A DNA stretch of 64,000 nt, taken from NCBI GenBank assembly GCA_902529645.1, contig CABZXO010000002.1:62001-126000 (forward strand), in the 5' to 3' direction. Position numbers and translations under genes: made by a program. This stretch comes from an uncultured Pelagibacteraceae bacterium (GTDB lineage Bacteria > Pseudomonadota > Alphaproteobacteria > Pelagibacterales > Pelagibacteraceae). Below the pieces are notes generated by a model, which did not search any database, was not told the origin of the DNA, and was given only the letters and a program-made list of their open reading frames with translations. How positions within the stretch are numbered: the stretch's first letter is position 1; every line of letters begins with the position of its first letter. Positions 54,631 through 62,736 of this stretch are shown piece by piece.

Positions 54631-55275
54631 TTATTGGATTGTGGTATTATTGAAATTATCAAAAGTATAAGTAGTTAATATCTCAGATATTTTATTTTTT
54701 CTAATATCTAAGTTTTCCGTTTCTAATAAAACTTGTTTTTCTTCCAAGGAAAATGGAGAAGCCATAGCAAGAGCATTGATAGTTTCATCTAGACTTTGAT
54801 TTTCTAAAGCTTTCCAATTTATTATAAATCCTTTTTTTTCAAATAATGATTTTAAATCTTTAAAAATCAATTCAAGATCAGAAAATTTTAAATTTTCTTT
54901 TTTATCACTTAAATCGTCACGGAAGTTTTTAAAATCTACCTCTAAAATTCTATAATTATTTTCGGTACTCATTTCTCTTATCGTTTTAAATCTTATCAAA
55001 CCTTTGAGTTCAATTAAATATCTTCCATCTTCTGTTTCTCTAAAACTCGTTATTTTTCCAAGGCAGCCCACATTATACAATTTAGGTATTACCTTTCGTT
55101 CATTTGAATTTTTGGGTTGTATCATCCCAATGAACTTATTTGATTTCATACTATCATTGATCATATCAATATACCGTGGTTCAAAAATATTTAAGGGAAC
55201 AGTTGTTTTGGGAAAAATAATAAAATTACTTAATGGAAATACAGGAATTTTATTTGGTAATTCTGCAAATGTCAT
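54631..55275 (-). CDS. Lon N-terminal-domain (LON substrate-binding) protein
   Basis: 214 aa. 'KIPVFPLSNFIIFPKTTVPLNIFEPRYIDMINDSM' and 'YNVGCLGKITSFRETEDGRYLIELKGLIRFK' are the PUA-like N-terminal domain of Lon, without ATPase or protease. Stand-alone LON-domain proteins are common in alphaproteobacteria, but their role is not established. It starts 18 bp after the sulfotransferase gene end on the same strand. Normal length. Confidence 0.9.
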   Translation of the reverse strand: MTFAELPNKIPVFPLSNFIIFPKTTVPLNIFEPRYIDMINDSMKSNKFIGMIQPKNSNERKVIPKLYNVGCLGKITSFRETEDGRYLIELKGLIRFKTIREMSTENNYRILEVDFKNFRDDLSDKKENLKFSDLELIFKDLKSLFEKKGFIINWKALENQSLDETINALAMASPFSLEEKQVLLETENLDIRKNKISEILTTYTFDNFNNTTIQ

Positions 55276-55293
55276 ATTGTAAGTTTATCTAAA

Positions 55294-56610
55294 TTATTTT
55301 AACAGATAATAATAAGATTGGTATTTTTTTTCATCATATCTTTTTATCGCACTTCTCACTTGCAAAAAACTATTTGTTTTATTAAATAATTTATTGTTAT
55401 TATTAAAATCCAGTAAGTCTTTTTTTGAGTTTATTTCACAAAATTTTAAAATTTTTTTAGTTTCTATTTCTTTTTGATTTGTCAGTTTATTTAAATCAAC
55501 ATCAATTATTCTATTAGGATATTTTTTTTTAAAATAATTCATAGTTTTTTTATACAATCTAATATAATAAATTATGTCTTCAATTTTATGACTCCAGGAT
55601 AATTCAGGTAGCATGGTTTGATATATTGCAATTACCGCATCTTTAAAATTTCTATAAGTATGTACAAACTTCGAATTTGGAAAAAATTCTAATATAATCT
55701 CTATGTTAAAAAAATTTTCTAAAGATTTATCAAGGAATATGTTATTCTCGAAATTGTTGTATTTTTCGTTTAAATTTTCTTGAAAAATTTTCCTATTAAT
55801 TTCTAGCTGATAATTTTTATTATCAAAATTTTTTGAGTAAATTTTATTACCTATCTGATTTAAAATTGATGTATTGATTGCATGAAATTCTCCAACTGAA
55901 GTAATATTTTCAGCATTATGTGTAATAATTGTCTCAACTAATGTCGAGCCTGATCTTGGCAAACCTACAATAAAAATATGCTTCGAATCATTAAATTTAT
56001 TTATTGATTTAAAATTATCAGAAAATTTTGTTTTATTATAAAAATTTGAAATTATATTTTTATAATAAAAATTTGATTGATTATTAAAAACTAAATTTGC
56101 TTTGTAACATTGATTATGTGAAAGTGATAAATAATTTATTTCATTTTTAATATTTTTATTTTTTTTTTCTATTTTAGAAAAAATAAAATTAATTAAACTG
56201 TTATCAAAAAGAGATATTTTTCCTTCATTTTTTAATGATTTTAAATTCTTATAAACCTTAGGAGTTATATTATTAATATTAAGAGAAAATAAACCATAAT
56301 ATGATTTTATATCTTTAGAATTTAAAGATATTAAATCTAAATATAATCTTTCAGCATCTTTAATTTTTCCAACAGCTTGTAAACTTAGAGCTAAATTAAA
56401 TAGAACATTTGGTGTATTCGGTTGAATTTGATTACATTTTTTAAAAAAAAGAATGCTTTTATTTAAGTCATTAAGTTCGTAATAAATTTTTCCAATATGA
56501 AAGTTTGCTCTTAAATCATTTGGTTTATCATTTAATATTGTTTTGAAAAAATATAAAGCTTTGGCAAATTGTTTATTTTTAATTAGTAATTTACCCAAAT
56601 CATAAGACAT
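55294..56610 (-). CDS. TPR-repeat protein with sulfotransferase domain (second copy)
   Basis: 438 aa. Three or so TPR units lie in residues 1-110 ('NFHIGKIYYELNDLNKSILF', 'NVLFNLALSLQAVGKIKDAE'). A sulfotransferase domain starts at about 211: 'HIFIVGLPRSGSTLVETII' is the PAPS 5'-phosphosulfate loop, 'SVGEFHAIN' follows, and 'KFVHTYRNFKDAVIAIYQT' is the 3'-phosphate motif. Same architecture as 33965..35527 but with fewer repeats. Substrate unknown; a surface glycan or protein is plausible. It is 12 bp after the next TPR gene, so the pair is probably co-transcribed. Confidence 0.85.
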   Translation of the reverse strand: MSYDLGKLLIKNKQFAKALYFFKTILNDKPNDLRANFHIGKIYYELNDLNKSILFFKKCNQIQPNTPNVLFNLALSLQAVGKIKDAERLYLDLISLNSKDIKSYYGLFSLNINNITPKVYKNLKSLKNEGKISLFDNSLINFIFSKIEKKNKNIKNEINYLSLSHNQCYKANLVFNNQSNFYYKNIISNFYNKTKFSDNFKSINKFNDSKHIFIVGLPRSGSTLVETIITHNAENITSVGEFHAINTSILNQIGNKIYSKNFDNKNYQLEINRKIFQENLNEKYNNFENNIFLDKSLENFFNIEIILEFFPNSKFVHTYRNFKDAVIAIYQTMLPELSWSHKIEDIIYYIRLYKKTMNYFKKKYPNRIIDVDLNKLTNQKEIETKKILKFCEINSKKDLLDFNNNNKLFNKTNSFLQVRSAIKRYDEKKYQSYYYLLK

Positions 56611-56622
56611 AAATATATAAAA

Positions 56623-57939
56623 TTAATTAAATAAATTTTTTTTTCTCATTTCGATTTTTTGCAGTTCAATATGTGAAAGATGATTAATTTCTATATTATA
56701 TTTGTAAACTTTTTTGTAAGAATTATCTCCAATAATTTTAGCGTATATAAGCCAGTTCTTAATTATTAAAAAGTCTGGAAGATTGAATATATTTAAAGTG
56801 CTATTAAAGATTCTCTCTTTTTTATTTTCTATTATAAAATTTTCTTCATCAAATTTTTTTTCAATATCTGACCAATTTTTTTTATATATTTGATTAAAAA
56901 CATTCTCATTTATATTTTTGTAACTCTCAAATTTTTCGTAATATTCAGTACAGCCGTGCTTTATTTCGATTTTATTTATATTTATTTTTTCCTGGAGGTC
57001 ATTTATAATATTTCTTTTAATATTTGCTGCTTCAATTAAAGAATCACAAAAAATATATCCTTTGTAATTACCATTAACATTTTTTCTTAATTCAACAATA
57101 CACTTTCTGATATTATCTTTTTCAAGAACTAAATTATTAAAATAAAAATATAATTTTAATAATTCTAAAACATTATTTAGATTTATTTGAACTTTATAGC
57201 AATTAAAACAAAATTTCGGAATTATTTCATGTTTTGCAAAAATATTTAAGTGTCTTTCACAGTTCAAATTTATTTTATTTTTCCTAAAAATTTGAGTATG
57301 TGGATAATTCAAATTAAAATTACCACTATTTAGAATTTCCTGGGATTTATTTAATATTTTTTTTATTTGAAAATTTTCTAAAAATATTTCTTTTGTATTT
57401 TTTAAATTTAATTTCTTAATATCGTCATTAATTTTTAAAATTAAATTTTGATTTTTTTTAGGTGCAAAATAGTTTAAAATATCGATTAGATTGTTTTTTA
57501 ACTTATTGTTTTCAGGTACTAATTTTAAAGCATCTAAACAAAATTTAATAGATAATTCATAATTACCTAATAATTTATTTGTAACACAAAAATTTTCATA
57601 AGCAGGAACATATTTATTATTATCATCAATTGATTTTTTAAATAATTCAGAGGCTTCAGAAAATCTTCCAAGTTTATACAATGTAACCCCCATATTATTT
57701 AAAATTTCAAAGTTAGTTCTTTCTTTGGGAATTTTTTGATAATGTAGAAGTGATTTTCTCCAATCTTTTTTGTTTAAATAAATTAAAGCTTTTAATTTGT
57801 TTATATAATTAGCGTCTTCTTTTTTAGCTAATAATTTATCTAAAAATTCTAAAGCTTCGTTGAATTCTTTGTTTTTAATAAAATTAAAGACAGGTAGGAA
57901 CAATTTTTTTGAAAAATTATGATTATTATTTTTTGTCAT
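56623..57939 (-). CDS. TPR-repeat protein with unrecognised Cys-rich C-terminal domain
   Basis: 438 aa. TPR repeats at residues ~20-150 ('FEILNNMGVTLYKLGRFSEA', 'VPAYENFCVTNKLLGNYELS'). From ~residue 225 there is a region I cannot assign: 'NCERHLNIFAKHEIIPKFCFNCYKVQ' (227-250), 'CIVELRKNVNGNYKGYIFC' (280-298) and 'IEIKHGCTEYY' (326-334). Six Cys (227, 244, 247, 280, 298, 330) and three His could bind a metal or form redox pairs. No sulfotransferase P-loop is present, although the sulfotransferase partner follows at 12 bp and has the same length. No signal peptide. The function is unknown. Confidence 0.8.
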   Translation of the reverse strand: MTKNNNHNFSKKLFLPVFNFIKNKEFNEALEFLDKLLAKKEDANYINKLKALIYLNKKDWRKSLLHYQKIPKERTNFEILNNMGVTLYKLGRFSEASELFKKSIDDNNKYVPAYENFCVTNKLLGNYELSIKFCLDALKLVPENNKLKNNLIDILNYFAPKKNQNLILKINDDIKKLNLKNTKEIFLENFQIKKILNKSQEILNSGNFNLNYPHTQIFRKNKINLNCERHLNIFAKHEIIPKFCFNCYKVQINLNNVLELLKLYFYFNNLVLEKDNIRKCIVELRKNVNGNYKGYIFCDSLIEAANIKRNIINDLQEKININKIEIKHGCTEYYEKFESYKNINENVFNQIYKKNWSDIEKKFDEENFIIENKKERIFNSTLNIFNLPDFLIIKNWLIYAKIIGDNSYKKVYKYNIEINHLSHIELQKIEMRKKNLFN

Positions 57940-58031
57940 AAAAATTTTACTTTATATTAATTTTTATCACAGCTGCTAACTATTACTTGCAAAATTTAAA
58001 AAAGCCTTTAACTTTAGTACTTATATAATAA

Positions 58032-58106
58032 GCGGGCATAGCTCAGTGGTAGAGCGTCTCGTTGCCAACGAGAAGGTCGAGGGTTCGACCCCCTTTGCCC
58101 GCTCCA
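58032..58106 (+). tRNA. tRNA-Gly, anticodon GCC
   Basis: 75 bases including an encoded 3' CCA. Acceptor stem GCGGGCA pairs with TGCCCGC; D arm 'GCTCAGTGGTAGAGC'; anticodon stem TCTCG/CGAGA with loop TTGCCAA (anticodon GCC, Gly); T arm with 'GGGTTCGACCCC'. All arms close properly. The gene lies 15 bp before the pterin dehydratase gene on the same strand. A TATAAT at 58024-58029 is too close to the mature 5' end to be its -10 box. Confidence 0.97.
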
Positions 58107-58121
58107 TTAATAAGGTATTTT

Positions 58122-58466
58122 ATGAGTGATTTAGCAAATAAAAAGTGTGTGCCATGTGAGGGAAATATTCCTCCTTTTAATGTTGATGAAATACATAAAT
58201 ATTTAAAAAAAGTTGATGGCTGGCAAGTTTTAGAAGATAAAATCGACGGTTTTCATTTAATAAAAAATTTTAAATTTGATAATTTTTTACAAAGTCAGGA
58301 GTTTGTAAATAAAGTTGGAGAAGTTGCTGAGTTAGAGGGTCACCACCCTGATTTATGGTTTGGATGGGGTTATGCAAAGATTAAAATATATACACATGCA
58401 ATTAAAGGTTTAGCAGAAAGCGATTTTATCCTCGCAGCAAAAATTGATCAAATATCTAATGCCTAA
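58122..58466 (+). CDS. pterin-4a-carbinolamine dehydratase family protein
   Basis: Start ATG 58122 (MSDLANKKCVPCEG), after the tRNA; the track ORF extends into the tRNA gene. 114 aa. 'VAELEGHHPDLWFGWGYAKIKIYTHAIKGLAESDF' is the PCD active-site region (HHP then the H in 'THAIKGL'). An N-terminal 'KKCVPCEGNIPPFN' extension is common in proteobacterial members. The enzyme recycles tetrahydrobiopterin-type cofactors, but no phenylalanine hydroxylase is in the window, so the substrate is open. Convergent overlap with purH (11 bp). Confidence 0.9.
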   Translation: MSDLANKKCVPCEGNIPPFNVDEIHKYLKKVDGWQVLEDKIDGFHLIKNFKFDNFLQSQEFVNKVGEVAELEGHHPDLWFGWGYAKIKIYTHAIKGLAESDFILAAKIDQISNA

Positions 58467-59994
58467 AGTGTCTTGTCTTTGAAAAAAGAAGCACAGTATC
58501 GGTTTCATTAGCAAAATTAATTATTTCTTTATCTCTTATTGATCCAGATGGTTGAACAATCGCTCTAACACCAGATTGGACTAATTTTTCAATACCATCT
58601 ATAAAAGGAAAAAAGGCATCTGAGGCAGCAACTAAATTATCATTTTGAAGATCAAATTTTTTCATTTTATTTATTGCTATTTGACAGCTGTCTAATCTAC
58701 TTGGCTGGCCAGAACCAATTCCAACCGTTGTTTCATTAGACGCTAATACTATTGCATTTGATTTAACGTATCTGCATACATTAAAAGCAAATATAAGGTC
58801 TTTAAATTGTTTTAATGTTGGTTTTTTTTTGGAGACTATTTTAAAATTTTTGTTCGAAAATAAATTTAAGTCTTCTGATTGTACCATTATATCTTGGTTA
58901 AATGATACAAATTTTAGAAGTTTTTCTGCTTTATAATTTGTTCCGTCAACTAATCTTAAGTTTTTTTTATTCTTCAATATTTTTATAGCTTTATTATCAA
59001 ATCCATTTGCAATTATTACCTCTATAAATAATTTATTTAATTCAACAGCCAAATTTTTAGTAATTTTAAAATTACAAGAAACTATTCCACCAAAAGCACT
59101 TATGGGGTCACAAGAAAGAGCGGATTTATAACTTTCTAAATTGTTATTTTTTGCAGAAACTCCACATGGATTTGCATGTTTAACTATGACTGTTCCTTTA
59201 CCCTTTGGTAAAGATCTTGAAATTGTTAGAGCACTAAATATGTCATTATAATTATTGTAACTTAGTTGTTTTCCATGAATTTGTTTTAAATTTGTATTCG
59301 AACTACTTGAATAGATTGCACTTTGTTGATGTGGATTTTCTCCATACCTAAGTTGTTCTGTAAGATTTCCATGAAAAATTTTTTTATCTGGGAAAATAGT
59401 ATTTGTTTTTTTATTAAAATAGTCTGAAATAACAGAGTCATAGTAAGCTGTTTCAGTGAAAGCTATCCTTGATAACTTTTCCCTAAAACTTGAGGAAGTG
59501 GATCCTTTGAATTTTTTTAATTCTTCAATTAATTCTTCATACTGATCTAAAGAAGTTATTACAGTTACATCATTATAATTTTTAGCTGCAGATCTAACCA
59601 TTGTAGGACCACCCACATCTATATTTTCTATTATCTTTTTTTGATTTTTTGTTTTTTTAAGGGTTTCTTCAAATGGATAAAAATTTACAACAACTAAATC
59701 TATATTTTCAAAATTATTGTCTTTTAAATCTTTAAGATGAGATTTTTTTTCTCTTTTATTTAAAATTCCAGCATGTATTTTTGGATGCAGAGTTTTTACC
59801 CTACCTTCTAAAATCTCAGGTGAATTTGTGAACTCAGATACTTCTAAACATTTAAATTTTAATTTTTTAATTTCTTTATATGTACCACCAGAACTAATTA
59901 TTTTAATTTTATTCTTTTTTAAAATATTTAATAGTGGTTTTAAGTTTTTTTTATTAGATACAGAAATAAGAGCTGTTTTGATTTTTTTCTTCAT
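58456..59994 (-). CDS. purH: bifunctional AICAR transformylase / IMP cyclohydrolase
   Basis: 512 aa. The N-terminal IMP cyclohydrolase domain begins 'KTALISVSNKKNLKPLLNIL', with 'GGTYKEIKKL' and 'GRVKTLHPKIHAGIL'. The C-terminal transformylase has 'LRYGENPHQQSAIY', 'VKHANPCGVSAKNN', and 'SNAIVLASNETTVGIGSGQPSRLDS'. The last two steps of IMP synthesis. Its start overlaps the heparinase-like stop by one base; purH next to a heparinase II/III gene is a recurrent alphaproteobacterial pair. Confidence 0.98.
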   Translation of the reverse strand: MKKKIKTALISVSNKKNLKPLLNILKKNKIKIISSGGTYKEIKKLKFKCLEVSEFTNSPEILEGRVKTLHPKIHAGILNKREKKSHLKDLKDNNFENIDLVVVNFYPFEETLKKTKNQKKIIENIDVGGPTMVRSAAKNYNDVTVITSLDQYEELIEELKKFKGSTSSSFREKLSRIAFTETAYYDSVISDYFNKKTNTIFPDKKIFHGNLTEQLRYGENPHQQSAIYSSSSNTNLKQIHGKQLSYNNYNDIFSALTISRSLPKGKGTVIVKHANPCGVSAKNNNLESYKSALSCDPISAFGGIVSCNFKITKNLAVELNKLFIEVIIANGFDNKAIKILKNKKNLRLVDGTNYKAEKLLKFVSFNQDIMVQSEDLNLFSNKNFKIVSKKKPTLKQFKDLIFAFNVCRYVKSNAIVLASNETTVGIGSGQPSRLDSCQIAINKMKKFDLQNDNLVAASDAFFPFIDGIEKLVQSGVRAIVQPSGSIRDKEIINFANETDTVLLFSKTRHFRH

Positions 59995-61619
59995 TATAAT
60001 TTACTGATCTCCCACTTTATTATCTGCTCTTTTTCATTATTCATTCCTGAGATAAAAATATTCTGGTTTTCTTTATATGAATTTTTATCACCGAAATATA
60101 AACCATTATCAATATTAATATCAAAATTATCACAACTAAATTTCCAACCCTCTTCATCTATTTCAATTAGTATAGATTTGTTATCTTGTGTTTTCATTAC
60201 TTTTGAGCTTGGATCAAGATGAAACCTAATATCAAATTTAATTTCTTTATCAGGTGTTTTTCTAAATAATTTATCATAACCAATAAATTTCATTTGTTCT
60301 GGATAAAACTCAATCTGTCTCTCATAATTTGTTCCAAATTTAATTAGATATCCATCATGTTTACCCGAAATTTTCCAATAATTATTTTCATAAACTACAT
60401 TTTTTTTTGATACTTTCAGTCCTTTATTTATAATTAAACCTTTTTGATTCCTAGTAAAATTGCAAGAAGAATAATCCTCAATGGTTAAAGCACAATGAAG
60501 AGATGTGCTTCTAGATAATTTATTAAATTTATTATTTCTATCTGAGTAATAACCAGCATTTGAAATTAATTTTTTTTCATTTGAAAATATCTCAAACGAT
60601 AAGGCACCTGCTTGATAGTCATTGGAAAAGGATTTATTGGGACTAGATCCAATATCAGCAGCAAGAATTATTTTTTTATTTTTTAGTACTGCATATCCAC
60701 CAAGTTCATTGATTTGATTTTTAAAAGTATAACCAAACCTTTTTAAATATTGATCAAATTCTTTATTTTCAGAAAAATAATTACCATTAAAAAATATATC
60801 TTGTTTTATATTTTGCCATATAAAAGCGTAACTTGACCCTAAATAATAAATGTTTTCATCAATATATTCAGGAATTAAACTTTGAGATTCTTTAAACCAC
60901 TCCCTAATAATAATAAAATATTTTAAATAAAATATAAGTTGTCGGATATTTCTTGATTTTGGAAACCCTTGATTATCAATCGAGGATTTAATGATATTTT
61001 TCAATAAATTTAATCCATTTACAAGATATTGTTTTTCATTTTTGTAAGCTAATCCAGTTAAAATAATTGCAGCACACCCAACCATTTTATTCTCCACTTC
61101 TTTTGAGTTATTGATTTCATTTAACAAGTGATTAGTTTGTTTTTGAATCATATAATTAAAGCTGGATCTATATTCTTGGTCACTGTCTTCATAAGTGAGT
61201 TGGTGATTTGATAACCATGAAATAATTCTTTTTGCTGTTAAATTAAATTCCCAGCTTTTTTTCTGATATTTACTATTATTTGAAATCCAATTTTTTATAA
61301 CTGTTTGTGTAGTTTTTTTTGAAGATTTTAAATCTAAGCTAAAAAACCAAAAAAAATTATTTAATTTTTCATAATCCTTTGAGCTTAAATTATTTTGCCA
61401 AAGTGACTCGGTAGCAAAGTCTTCAATTTTGTATTTTTTATTCTGGTATTTAATTATAGACGAAAGTAAATGAGGGCTTGGTTTATATTCAAAACCATTA
61501 TCAAAAGTTTTTGATATTTTTTTTTCGTAAAAATTTGAATTTTGATAAATTGATTTAAAACTTTCTTTTATATTAAAATAAAATTGACCTAAAATGCCTA
61601 AGGAATTTGTATTAATCAT
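59994..61619 (-). CDS. heparinase II/III family protein
   Basis: 541 aa. An N-terminal alpha/alpha-toroid ('WNNLSSKDYEKLNNFFW'-type helices; 'GCAAIILTGLAYKNEKQY') is followed by a beta-sandwich heparinase II/III domain ('YQAGALSFEIFSNEKKLISNAGYYS', 'LSRSTSLHCALTIEDYSSCNF'). These match the alphaproteobacterial family encoded beside purH, which is annotated as heparinase II/III-like though its polysaccharide target is unknown. No signal peptide was seen. It is 4 bp after rpe. Whether it is a lyase here is inference. Confidence 0.85.
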   Translation of the reverse strand: MINTNSLGILGQFYFNIKESFKSIYQNSNFYEKKISKTFDNGFEYKPSPHLLSSIIKYQNKKYKIEDFATESLWQNNLSSKDYEKLNNFFWFFSLDLKSSKKTTQTVIKNWISNNSKYQKKSWEFNLTAKRIISWLSNHQLTYEDSDQEYRSSFNYMIQKQTNHLLNEINNSKEVENKMVGCAAIILTGLAYKNEKQYLVNGLNLLKNIIKSSIDNQGFPKSRNIRQLIFYLKYFIIIREWFKESQSLIPEYIDENIYYLGSSYAFIWQNIKQDIFFNGNYFSENKEFDQYLKRFGYTFKNQINELGGYAVLKNKKIILAADIGSSPNKSFSNDYQAGALSFEIFSNEKKLISNAGYYSDRNNKFNKLSRSTSLHCALTIEDYSSCNFTRNQKGLIINKGLKVSKKNVVYENNYWKISGKHDGYLIKFGTNYERQIEFYPEQMKFIGYDKLFRKTPDKEIKFDIRFHLDPSSKVMKTQDNKSILIEIDEEGWKFSCDNFDINIDNGLYFGDKNSYKENQNIFISGMNNEKEQIIKWEISKL

Positions 61620-61623
61620 TAAA

Positions 61624-62283
61624 TTATTTTAATTTTAATAAATTAATATTTTTCTTTATATCTCCATCATTACTTTTGAACACTGTAGTACCGGAAACAA
61701 GAATGTTTGCACCAGCATCAATTGCACTTTTGCAGTTATCAAAATTGATTCCACCATCAATTTCTATGTCAAAATTTAACTTTTTTTGCTCCCTTATTTT
61801 TTTTAATTCTTTAATTTTATCTAAAACTTCTGGCATAAATTTTTGCCCTCCAAATCCAGGATTTACACTCATAATCAGGACTAAATCTATTTGATCTAAT
61901 AAATCTATTATTAAATCAATTTTAGTTTCAGGATTAAGCGAAACTCCAACATTTTTATTTTTTTCTTTTATTTTTTTAATTGAATTTTCTAAATTATCAG
62001 TTGCCTCAGGATGAATAGTAATAATATCTGCTCCCGCATCAGCGTAAGCATCTATATATTTATGCACTGGTGATATCATCAAATGAACATCAAATATTAA
62101 TGAACAATGCTTTCTAAGAGCTTTAATTACCGGAGGTCCTATTGTTAAATTAGGAACAAAATGACCATCCATCACATCTACATGAATCATATCAGCCCCA
62201 CCTTCTTCAAGTCTTTTTATCTCTGTACCTAACTGACTAAAATCAGCCGATAGTATTGATGGTGAGATTTGTATATTTTTCAT
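61624..62283 (-). CDS. rpe: ribulose-phosphate 3-epimerase
   Basis: 219 aa TIM barrel. 'ISPSILSADFSQLGTEIKRLE' is the family start, 'MIHVDVMDGHFVPNLTIGPPVI' carries metal-binding His and Asp, 'FDVHLMISPVHKYID' and 'LIMSVNPGFGGQKFMPEVLDKI' follow, and 'IEIDGGINFDNCKSAIDAGANILVSGTTVF' the phosphate loop. It interconverts ribulose-5-P and xylulose-5-P. A small 27-bp gap separates it from the upstream YggT-like gene. Confidence 0.97.
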   Translation of the reverse strand: MKNIQISPSILSADFSQLGTEIKRLEEGGADMIHVDVMDGHFVPNLTIGPPVIKALRKHCSLIFDVHLMISPVHKYIDAYADAGADIITIHPEATDNLENSIKKIKEKNKNVGVSLNPETKIDLIIDLLDQIDLVLIMSVNPGFGGQKFMPEVLDKIKELKKIREQKKLNFDIEIDGGINFDNCKSAIDAGANILVSGTTVFKSNDGDIKKNINLLKLK

Positions 62284-62310
62284 TGATTACTAGATTAACT
62301 AGTATCAATT

Positions 62311-62667
62311 TTAAAAATTAAATGAATTAAAAAATTGATAAATTTGTCTAGAAATTTCACTCTCCAAAGGAAATGACAACATTCCCATGACTGAATAGCC
62401 TAAGATCCAAGGCATTATATAAAATCTAATCATGTAGAAAAACCAAGCAACATACAAGGGCACCAATGGCCCAATGATAAATGAGGGTGTTATTGGTTTA
62501 AATAATTTTATAAGAGGATTGGTGTATTTCACAAATACTCTCATGAAAAAGAATTGAGAATCCTCTCTTTGAAAAATATTCATCGCCACTCTTCCAATTA
62601 GAGTCCACATGATAATTCCAAGTAAATAATCAATAAAATATATTAAAGGATGAAAATTTGCTGACAT
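62311..62667 (-). CDS. YggT-like small inner-membrane protein
   Basis: 118 aa with about three hydrophobic segments: 'IYFIDYLLGIIMWTLIGRVAMNIF', 'IIGPLVPLYVAWFFYMIRFYIM' and a short C-terminal one. 'FVKYTNPLIKLFKPITP' is close to the YggT-family motif (TxPxLxPxRxxxP). YggT-family proteins are linked with membrane or cell-division homeostasis, but no role is proven. It stands alone between rpe and the symporter gene. Confidence 0.65.
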   Translation of the reverse strand: MSANFHPLIYFIDYLLGIIMWTLIGRVAMNIFQREDSQFFFMRVFVKYTNPLIKLFKPITPSFIIGPLVPLYVAWFFYMIRFYIMPWILGYSVMGMLSFPLESEISRQIYQFFNSFNF

Positions 62668-62699
62668 TTAAATTTTATATTGGAAAATGTATTTAAATA

Positions 62700-62725
62700 A
62701 AAGGGGCGAAATTAATCGCCCCTTT
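62700..62725. terminator. hairpin terminator after the symporter gene
   Basis: AAAGGGGCGA (62700-62709) and TCGCCCCTTT (62716-62725) are exact inverted copies around a 6-base loop. It lies 11 bases beyond the symporter stop (62737) and gives a 10-bp stem; the minus-strand tail is U-rich (TTATTTAAAT). Confidence 0.8.
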
Positions 62726-62736
62726 AAAAGATTTAT

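Noticed and set aside
58024-58029. TATAAT before tRNA-Gly as its -10 box
   Set aside because: Only two bases separate it from the mature tRNA 5' end, too close for transcription to begin upstream of the tRNA; the true promoter is not identified.
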